A stretch of 64,000 nucleotides of DNA, from the NCBI GenBank assembly GCA_024500155.1, contig CM044869.1:53275898-53339897 (forward strand), written 5' to 3'. The stretch comes from Chenopodium formosanum (Eukaryota > Streptophyta > Magnoliopsida > Caryophyllales > Amaranthaceae). Positions 56,806 through 64,000 of the stretch are shown piece after piece. Each line of letters begins with the position of its first letter. The first letter of the stretch is position 1. The notes below the pieces were generated by a model that saw only the letters and a list, made by a program, of their open reading frames with translations, had not been told where the DNA came from and made no database searches. Both the position numbers and the translations under genes were made by a program.

Positions 56806-57132
56806 GGCCCCGTTCTCTTCACCTTATTTTTGCTGAACTGAAATTATTTTTACTGAAACAAAATTATATTTGTTGAATTTAAATTATTTTTACTGAACTT
56901 AAATTAATTTTACTAAAATGAAATTATTTTTGGTGAACTGAAATTATTTTTACTGATTTTCTATTATAATTTTTCTTTTAAAAAACTGAATTTTACTGAC
57001 TTGAACTTATTTTTACTGAACTGAAATTATTTTTACTGAACTGAAATTAATTTTACTGAACTAAACTTATTTTTACTAAACTGAAATTATTTTTACTTAA
57101 TATTATTTTTTTAAGGTGAAGAGAACAGGGCC
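56806..57132. mobile_element. Tourist-like MITE, 327 bp, TAA duplication
   Basis: TAA at 56803-56805 and 57133-57135. The ends GGCCCCGTTCTCTTCACCTT and, reversed, GGCCCTGTTCTCTTCACCTT match in 19 of 20 bases. The interior is about twelve copies of TTATTTTTACTGAACTGAAA-type repeats. TIR quality suggests it is one of the younger copies. Confidence 0.92.
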
Positions 57133-57189
57133 TAAGTATGTTAATTTGATTTGTATCAATCGAATTGATCTTATTTTAGAATTTGCTAA

Positions 57190-57515
57190 AACGTTGTGTT
57201 ATTTTATGCAAACTTTATGTTATTTTAATAATTAATATGCAATAATTATGCTAAAACATTATGTTATTTTACGTAAAATTTAGTGTTACTTTTCTAAGGT
57301 AAAACCTTGTGTTATTTTGTTGAAACTTTATGTTATTTTACTTAAAACCTTACATCATTTTTCCAAAATCAAGGTTTTATTTAAGTTAAAGTCACATGTT
57401 ATTTTGCTAAAACTATGTGTTATTTTATGTAAACCTTGTGTTATTTTGTTAAAAACTTATATTATCTGAAACATAATGTTATTTTACTCAAACCGCATGT
57501 TATTTTGCTAAATAC
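57190..57515. repeat. Degenerate tandem repeat, unit about 24 bp (TGTTATTTTGCTAAAAC)
   Basis: The core TGTTATTTT recurs about twelve times at intervals of roughly 20-30 bases, separated by variants of GCTAAAACCTTG. The unit resembles but differs from the Tourist-like repeat next door. Reverse-sense copies (AAATAACAT) occur at 56405-56445 and 57718-57730, so the array may be part of a larger fold-back element. Confidence 0.7.
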
Positions 57516-57960
57516 TAATCAAATTTGATCAGTTTGTACTAAACAAATTTGATCAGTTAGTAACAATGAAACACACCCAATTTGATCTTTAGGTTCAAAT
57601 TTTGTGAATAACAAAAAGTTTTCTACATAATAACCTAGAGTTTGATCACATTGAATAACATAATGCATTAAGTAAAGCAACGATGAAGAATATTATGCAA
57701 TAACATTATTATATAATAAAATAACATGAAATACATCTTTAAATAATATAGTATACATCTTAAAATAATGTGATACAAATAAAACCTGGAGTACAAAAAG
57801 CATCGTACTCCCAGAGTATAATAGAAATTGCGAGTTTCCTTACAATTTACCATTCCAAATTGCTGCATAATTTGCGACAGTATTAAGTAGTAACCTTTTT
57901 TTTTTTTTTTTTAATTTTTTTAAATTAAAATAATCAAATTTTACTGTTTTTAAGTTATTC

Positions 57961-58001
<41 letters not shown>

Positions 58002-58372
58002 GATAACAAATTCTAGCAGAGATTAAAATGACCCTAATTAAATTATTACTTTAAAAAAAATATATACCATGCAAGTCATAATATGATGAAAAATGCTAAA
58101 CACAATTAGCATAAGTTGGATCTTTATTTTTATCCAATATGTAAAAAACGACATAATTAAGCATGATTTATATATGTATACATTTGGATGATGATGATGA
58201 CTAACATAGTCACAAACTACTAATAATCCTCCTTAGTAATTTACACTTACTTTTTGATGTTTGTCACATCTCACCACCTTTAGTGATTTTTAATCTCTTC
58301 TTCATTTAATTTAAACACTAAGATTAAAAAAAAAAAAAGACTCCTTGATATAATTTCTTTTTAATCTTGCTT
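57516..58372. other. Gene-free spacer downstream of the MYB gene
   Basis: It includes a 32-base A tract (57968-57999) and the 3' flank of the MYB gene. Nothing coding. Confidence 0.4.
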
Positions 58373-60035
58373 CTAGAAAAGATCAGCTCCAGTTTCATCA
58401 TCTAAAGACATGTCCATCAAGTTAACATGGTCATGACTAATAACCCCTTCTTCAAACAACCACTTCTCTAGTAAAGAAAGCGGCACTTGCTCCTCCGATG
58501 CCGCGGCCGACAACCCTAGCATTGGCTTACTCTCGTCCTGAAACACTTCAACCGACGCAGACACCTGCGAGTTGTTGTCGGTAGTAGTCGAGTTCGAGTT
58601 CGAGTTCGAGTTTGAGTTGGAGCTTAAGAGTGACTTAAACTCATCATGATCTTGATTATTACATGAGGTAGTTTGGGTGGAGTCTTGGGGTGATTTAGGG
58701 GTTGGCTTTCTAACCATCCAATTCTCGAGCAACCGAGCTATGTTCTCGGTGCTCGAGGCGTAGATGGATGATGATTGGTTAAAACTCGGGTTTGGGATCG
58801 AGTCGGATCGAGGGAGGAACTCGGGTTTGTCAATAGAAAGGGCTTCACAAAGGGCTTGTTTAGCCAAGTGAATATCAGTTTGAAGCCTCCTTTCCCATTG
58901 CCCTTTGTTAGAGTTGTTTGAGGAAGAAGTGGATGATGTTGAGTTTGATGAAAGCCCTTCTTGTGATGATGTGTTTTGACCATCTTGTCCTTCTTCTTGC
59001 TTCTTTAGCTTCTTCTTTAGATGGGTATTCCAGTAATTTTTTATATCATTGTCTGTCCTTTGTGGAAGGTATGATGCTATTGCTGCCCATCTATTAGGAA
59101 AAAAAATAAATAAAATTAATAAGAATATTAATTACTACTACATGCAAAAATTAAATTTGATTTTGTTTTATGTGTAACAGATCTTATAACATGGACAAAA
59201 TGTGTAATAAATTGTATTGGGAATTTGTAAACAAATTAAATAGAGTAAATTTAGTTTCAAGATTTTTTTTTTTAATTAATTATTGAACAAAAAGATCTAC
59301 TACTATGATGTTGTTACTTGGTAGAATACTAAATTACTAGTAATAAAACTTAATTAATAAAATAAAATAAAATTACCTATTTCCCAAAAGGGCTTGAAGA
59401 TGAATAATCATCTTTTCTTCTTGTTCAGTGAAATTGCCTCTTTTAATTCCAGGACGAAGATAATTAGTCCATCTGAGCCTACAACTCTTACTGCATCTAC
59501 GTAATCCTGAAAAATAACCCGAAATATGAAAAATTATACAACCGTCTCACACAAGAATTATTATTGATTAATAAACGTATACTAATAACCCTAGTAATGA
59601 TAACAATAGTTTTAATGAAGATCATGTAGAAAAGTAAATAAAAAAGTGAAAGCTGGCAGAAGTAGCAGAGAGTGTATTTATTACACAATTTAATGATCAA
59701 ACCAACCCAAAAGACGAACAACCAAAACCACATAACATGAATCTATACTTTAAACAAAAGAAAAATATCTTTAAATAAAATTAACTTAGGTAATAAGAAA
59801 ATATTATTTTAAAAATGATTAGGTTATTGAATTTAAGCTAGGGTTAAGCTAAGGGAATGATATGATGAATGAGAATAAAATAAATAAAAGAAAGAATAAT
59901 ACCAGTATTAGTAGGAACAGCCCTCCAATTACCAGGACCATGTTCTTGAATATAAGAAACTAAAATGATATCTTCTTCAGGAGTCCATGGACCTTTTTTC
60001 ACACCTATTTTATCACAGCAAGGAGGCCTCCCCAT
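58373..60035 (-). CDS. R2R3-MYB transcription factor, subgroup 1 (MYB30/60/94/96/306-like), 326 residues
   Basis: The exons on the minus strand are 60035-59903, 59506-59377 and 59090-58373. Both introns are GT..AG, at the two positions usual for R2R3-MYB genes, and the sum is 981 bases in frame. Repeat R2 has Trp17, 37 and 57; R3 has Phe70, Trp89 and Trp108. The DNA-recognition stretches LRRCSKSCRLRWTNYLRP and TDNDIKNYWNTHLKKK are intact. The bHLH-binding motif of R3 is absent. After R3 come the subgroup 1 motif QWERRLQTDIHLAKQAL, a LLENWM box and near the end SLLEKWLFEEG. This subgroup controls cuticular wax synthesis, stomatal opening and drought or pathogen responses; which role applies needs orthology. 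A Ser-Asn run (58589-58615) comes from a GAGTTC repeat. No lesion was seen. Confidence 0.95.
58589..58615 (-). repeat. Coding hexanucleotide repeat (Ser-Asn) in the MYB gene
   Basis: GAGTTC on the plus strand is repeated about four times, which gives alternating Asn-Ser in the linker between the LLENWM box and the C-terminal motif. It is a likely source of length variation between alleles. Confidence 0.8.
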
Positions 60036-60289
60036 TCTCGATTCTATCGAGTAATAATTCTTATATGAGACGGGTGTATCTGTGTATATATATATATATA
60101 AGAATATAACTATAACGATCGAGTGATCTATATATGATGGTGGTAAAGGTAGCAAAAAATTTCTAGAAGAAAACTAGGTTTATTATTGGATGTTAGAGAG
60201 AGAAGTTGGATTATTTAGAGAAGGAAGAATGAAGGAAAGAGGTTAAAGACAAGGGTCCAAGGTGAGTAGGGATACCCTTATAGTATAGT

Positions 60290-60300
60290 CTATATATATA
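60290..60300 (-). promoter_or_regulatory. TATA-like site of the MYB gene
   Basis: TATATATATA on the minus strand about 255 bases before the ATG. It would leave a 5' UTR of about 220 bases, which itself holds a second AT run near 60085-60100, so the choice is uncertain. Confidence 0.4.
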
Positions 60301-60355
60301 ACTTAAATAATACTTAAAATATTATTATTGTTAATAGTTATAATTATGTAATAAT

Positions 60356-60357
<2 letters not shown>

Positions 60358-60390
<33 letters not shown>

Positions 60391-60412
60391 AAAAATAATG
60401 ATAATACGCTGA

Positions 60413-60448
<36 letters not shown>
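60358..60448. repeat. (TAA)n and (GA)n microsatellites upstream of the MYB gene
   Basis: About ten TAA/AAT steps at 60358-60388, then a (GA)n run of about 16 at 60416-60448. The GA run, about 120 bases upstream of the TATA-like site, could bind BBR/BPC GAGA factors; that is inference. Confidence 0.8.
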
Positions 60449-60449
<1 letters not shown>

Positions 60450-60451
<2 letters not shown>

Positions 60452-61047
60452 ACAGGAGGTTCGAAGAGTCAAAAGGAGACAGCAAGAGCATTAACTACAA
60501 AAGAGGGGTTTGCAAAAGTCAGCTTTGCTTTGAGCCTCACCGAACCGCGTGGCATTCAATTCATTGTTTTTCTTTTTTTCTCCTTTTTTAAGGGACCTTC
60601 TTACACCTATTACTACTATTTTTCATTATTTTTTTTATTTTTTAATTAAGGCTAGTGAGTGAGTAAGTGAAGTAAGTGAGTAGTGACTAGTGAGTGTAAT
60701 AAAAAAAATAAAAAAGAAAAGAAAAAGAAAAAAGCCTAGTTTTATTCATAGGACTGGTAATAGTTAAAACTTAAAAGTCAAAATATTCTACTAGGATTGA
60801 GTAGTCATGGTATTAATTTATGTTGACCATTTCAGAGACTCCCTTCCTAGATTTCTACTTTCCCCATAAATTCAAACAAGGAAAATAAAATTAAGGAAAT
60901 TTTAGGTTAGTTGATTATGTATCACGTACCATTTCACATATTCAATCTAGAAGCTAATTTCATTTCTAGTAATTTTTGTATTAGACGGATGTATGGTAAT
61001 AAATTAATAATAATTGGTCTACTCTTTAAATTTAACTTGATTTTGAA
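60450..61047. other. Gene-free spacer
   Basis: AT-rich with a short GTGAGTGAGTAAGTGA repeat near 60655-60690. No gene is supported. Confidence 0.4.
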
Positions 61048-61050
61048 TTA

Positions 61051-61194
61051 GGCTCTGTTTATTTCACCTTATTTTTGCTGAACTGAACTTATTTTAACTG
61101 AACTGAAATTATTTTTACTGAACTGAAATTATTTTTGCTAAACTGAAATTATTTTTACTGAATATTATTTTTTTAAGGTGAAGTGAACAGGTAC
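61051..61194. mobile_element. Tourist-like MITE, 144 bp, TTA duplication
   Basis: TTA at 61048-61050 and 61195-61197. The ends GGCTCTGTTTATTTCACCTT and, reversed, GTACCTGTTCACTTCACCTT are inverted. Only about four repeat units are left inside, so it is the shortest member of the family here. Confidence 0.85.
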
Positions 61195-61342
61195 TTAGTA
61201 TAGCTAAGCTACCCCTTAGTAATGAAAATGTAGGAGATATTTAGTCTTCTTTTGTGACACAAAACTCTGTTGATTATATAAGACAGTCTAATAATAAGGC
61301 CTATTATTAACCCTGTCTCTAGCTCCAAAAAGATCGTACATA

Positions 61343-61880
61343 GACCCTGTTCACTTTACCTTATATATGCTATTTGCTAAATGATATTATTTTTAATACT
61401 GTAATGAAATTATTTTTATTGAACTGAAATTATTTTTGCTAAACTTAAATTAATTTTACTGAACTGAAATTATTTTTACTAATTCTTTATTAGGTCTCGT
61501 TCACTTTACCTTATTTTTGCTGAATTGAAATTATATTTACTGAACTGAAATTATTTTTGCTGAACTTAAATTATTTTTACTGAACTGAAATTAATTTTGC
61601 TGAATTGAAATTATTTTTACTAATTTTATATTATATTTCTTCTTTAAGTTTACTGATTTTTACTAAACTGAAATTATTTTTACTGAACAGAAATTATTTT
61701 TGCTGAACTGAACTTATTTTTATTGAACTGAAATTAATTTTACTGAGCTAAAATTATTTTTACTGACTATTTTTTTTAAGGTGAAGTGAACAGGGCCTTA
61801 TATTTCTTCATCTTTAATGTTACTAATTTTTACTGAAGTATACTTATTTTGACCGAACTGAACTTATTTTTACTAAAACC
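61343..61880. mobile_element. Tourist-like element interrupted by another copy of itself
   Basis: A left end GACCCTGTTCACTTTACCTT starts at about 61343. Its repeat array breaks at 61489-61492 and resumes at 61801 with TATTTCTTCATCTTTAATG, which aligns with the internal TATATTTCTTCTTTAAG segment of the inserted copy. The right terminal repeat is missing and sequence leading to the LINE begins near 61880. Confidence 0.65.
61493..61797. mobile_element. Tourist-like MITE, 305 bp, TTA duplication, nested in its own family
   Basis: TTA at 61490-61492 and 61798-61800. The ends GGTCTCGTTCACTTTACCTT and, reversed, GGCCCTGTTCACTTCACCTT are inverted. Inside are about a dozen TTTTTACTGAACTGAAATTA units. 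Its insertion point lies in the repeat array of the outer copy. Confidence 0.9.
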
Positions 61881-62052
61881 AATTACAAACTCTACTTTTT
61901 TTATTAGATGAAAAGGCGACATCCATTATGCACGATAAAGAATAGAGTGACTATCATTTATAAACGTTTTATTGTATGATATGGAACTATCTAAATTCTT
62001 ACTTAAGTTTTTACTCCGTAGTAACCATTATACTGATCTTTGTTGGACCACT

Positions 62053-63903
62053 ATGGAAAACGCTCTCAACCACTCCTCCAGCCCCGAAACGAAAGATCAA
62101 CTTGTTCGATCAACCAAGAAAACTAAACGCAAAATCAATCACTTGATCTTTTCCAATGATACCAATGTTATTTCTCCTATCCTATCCAATAATCCACCTG
62201 TTTTACAGCCTATCCGAAACCCAACCACTCCAGGTATGTCCTTTCGTGATATGGTGAATTCCTCTACCTTAATTGGTAATGACATTCTTCATCCTGATGC
62301 TGATGATGAAGAGGAGTTATCTGATGATGATGAAGCTCCTGCTGATATAGTCAATGATCCCAAGTGTCTTGTGATTTTGCTAACTAAGGAGGAGAAAGCG
62401 AGACTCCGTAAACCATGGAAACACACCCTTATTGTCAAAATGTTTGATAGCAAAATAGGGTATATGTCCCTTATGAAAAGATTGAAAAAGAAGTGGGAAC
62501 TTTCTGGAGGCTTAGTATTAACTGATATTGGCTATGACTACTTCATTGCTCGCTTCTCTAATCTAGGGGATTATAACCATGTCCTTACTCAAGGACCATG
62601 GATGTTGGATGATAACTACCTTACGATTAGGAAATGGATTCCTAATTTTATTCCTGACAACACCCCAATGCGCTTTTTGACTGCTTGGATTCGCATTCCC
62701 AACCTGTCAGTTGAGTATTTTGACAAAGAATTCCTTCACAAAGTGGGTAGTCAGATTGGTAAGGTCATCCGGATTGACAACAACACAGCATTAGCTCAAC
62801 GTGGTCAGTTTACAAGACTAAGTATTGAACTAGATTTATCAAAACCCCTGCTATCTAAATTCTGGCTCAAAGGTAAAATTTGGAGGATTCAATATGAAGG
62901 TCTTCGTATGATTTGTTTTAGTTGTGGGAAAATTGGGCATCAAGGAGACCAATGCCCTTCCTTGTCTCACATTCCAGATGACAATAATAGGCAAGAGGGG
63001 TTTGTCGATCCTGCTGAGCACTCACCTAAGGAACCTTTGACTGTGGAAGTATAGGATTATGGATGTTGGATGCAAGTCAAAAAGCCACCCCCTAGGAAGC
63101 GCCCTCCCCGGCCGGAGAAACCAGTTATGGTGGCTGGTAAAGATGGTCAAAGCAAGAATTCAAATTCAAATTTCAAAAAAAATCTTGCCAAAGATAAGGG
63201 AGTTGTTTTTGGGGGATCAAGATTTGCGATTCTAGAGAAGGAAAGTTCCCAGGAAGATTTTCCGCCTAATAATGCTCAAAATCCTTTATTTGTGGAAGGT
63301 GAGAATATAGTGGAAGGCGAGAATATGGCTGGTTCCGAAGATCTTGTGCACACGGTGGATTTAGGATTTGAATCGCAAGTGAGACTTCCTAATATTGCTC
63401 CCCTGCAGTTTAATTCGGGTAATTCTTCTCCTAGGGGCAAATCACAAGGCATGTTTTTAGGTAACTCCAAGCAGTGGCAGCAAGTCAAGATTCTGTCAAA
63501 AGATTCCAACAAATCTATCTTGAGGGATGATACTAATGATAAGCCAAAAAATATTCCACCAAAATCTTTTTCAACCGAAACAGCAGGCAAGGAAAATTAT
63601 CCTATTAGTCCCAAAAATCTCCAAGAAGCCACGATTAAGCCCTCCACTTTGAACCTGGAAAGCCAACCCTCACTAAGCCACATTAATCCAAATCTTACCC
63701 ATGTCTCTCCTACTCCCATCACCAATAATGTTACAGATTCCTCCAGAGAAGATACTATGCTTGACTGCTCCGATGGAGGAACCTTATCTGGGTGCGGCCG
63801 ACCCCCTGACTCACATTCTCCAGATGGAGATACACTCATGGAACCCTCCGAGCCCGGGGAATTTAGAGATGATGGTAACCTTGAAGTTACCAATGGAAAT
63901 TAA
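62053..63903 (+). pseudogene. LINE (L1-type) ORF1: DUF4283 and CCHC zinc knuckle, with one in-frame TAG
   Basis: The frame is open from 61972, but MENALNHSSSPETKDQ at 62053 is the likelier start. A disordered, acidic N-terminal third (DDEEELSDDDEAPAD) precedes a DUF4283-like domain (WKHTLIVKMFDSKIGYMSL, GPWMLDDNYLTIRKWIP, WIRIPNLSVEYF). A CCHC knuckle, CFSCGKIGHQGDQC, spans 62914-62955. This arrangement is the RNA-binding gag-like ORF1 of plant L1 LINEs. A TAG at 63052-63054 splits it; the same frame continues with DYGCWMQVKK, the conserved segment after the knuckle, then a Ser/Pro/Asn-rich tail to TAA at 63901. The stop therefore looks like a single nonsense change. ORF2 would lie beyond the window. 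Confidence 0.85.
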
Positions 63904-64000
63904 GCATGCCTTGCGCAATATTGCTGAAGCTTACAAAGCAACCTATCCTAACTCATCTGATTTTATGGATTTAGCTCACAATTTAGACTCAAATTCCTTT
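63888..64000 (+). other. Open frame running off the window after LINE ORF1
   Basis: An ATG at about 63892, in a different frame from ORF1, opens MEIKHALRNIAEAYKATYP and stays open to the edge. It may be the continuation of ORF1 after a frameshift or the lead-in to ORF2; the visible part is too short to tell. Confidence 0.35.

Overview
The window is plant nuclear DNA, AT-rich and repeat-dense, from a dicot. The evidence is three ordinary plant regulatory or peptide genes with GT-AG introns, together with Copia, Gypsy, LINE, CACTA, hAT, Mutator, Tourist, Stowaway, SINE and Helitron-type elements. A Caryophyllales/Amaranthaceae origin is a guess from the general look of the repeats and was not tested. 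No bacterial operon, CRISPR array, rRNA or free-standing tRNA gene was seen.

Layout. 1-1655 is the start of a long Gypsy-type LTR on the minus strand, inserted in a decayed Copia element (1656-about 5210). A LINE reverse-transcriptase/RNase H scrap follows (5348-5608), then a Mutator-like MITE with a 9-bp target duplication (6351-6871). A complete 4.8-kb Copia element follows (7173-11980). Its two 178-bp LTRs read identical and its reading frame is broken by one TGA. 13152-14303 (minus) is a three-exon GASA/snakin peptide gene that no single open reading frame reveals. 14.4-31.2 kb is mostly non-coding and holds MITEs, hAT elements full of degenerate CGGGT repeats, and a 2.15-kb Mutator-like element carrying a broken gene with a heptapeptide minisatellite. 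31209-31478 (minus) is a mini zinc finger (MIF) gene. 31.5-46.4 kb is again non-coding, with a solo LTR, a 1.1-kb hAT element, a SINE and long simple repeats. A LINE 3' end lies at 46438-46943. 49.3-57.5 kb carries Stowaway, Helitron-like, Tourist-like, hAT and CACTA elements; the CACTA element holds a possible two-exon cysteine-rich peptide gene. 58373-60035 (minus) is a complete R2R3-MYB gene of subgroup 1. 61-62 kb is a nest of Tourist-like elements, and the window ends in LINE ORF1 (62053 to the edge).

How it works together. The three host genes (GASA, MIF, R2R3-MYB) are all on the minus strand and are separated by long repeat-rich spacers; nothing suggests they act as one unit. By family they belong to hormone-responsive growth/defence peptides, hormone and meristem signalling, and cuticle/stomatal/stress transcription respectively. 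The most unusual content is in the non-autonomous DNA elements. Five hAT elements have 8-bp target duplications and interiors built from CGGGT-type quasi-repeats. A Tourist-like family is built from a roughly 22-bp repeat and has inserted into itself. A Pack-MULE-like element carries a captured or remnant gene, and a CACTA element carries a spliced ORF. All boundaries, exons and repeat identities were read by eye; no alignment or database search was run.
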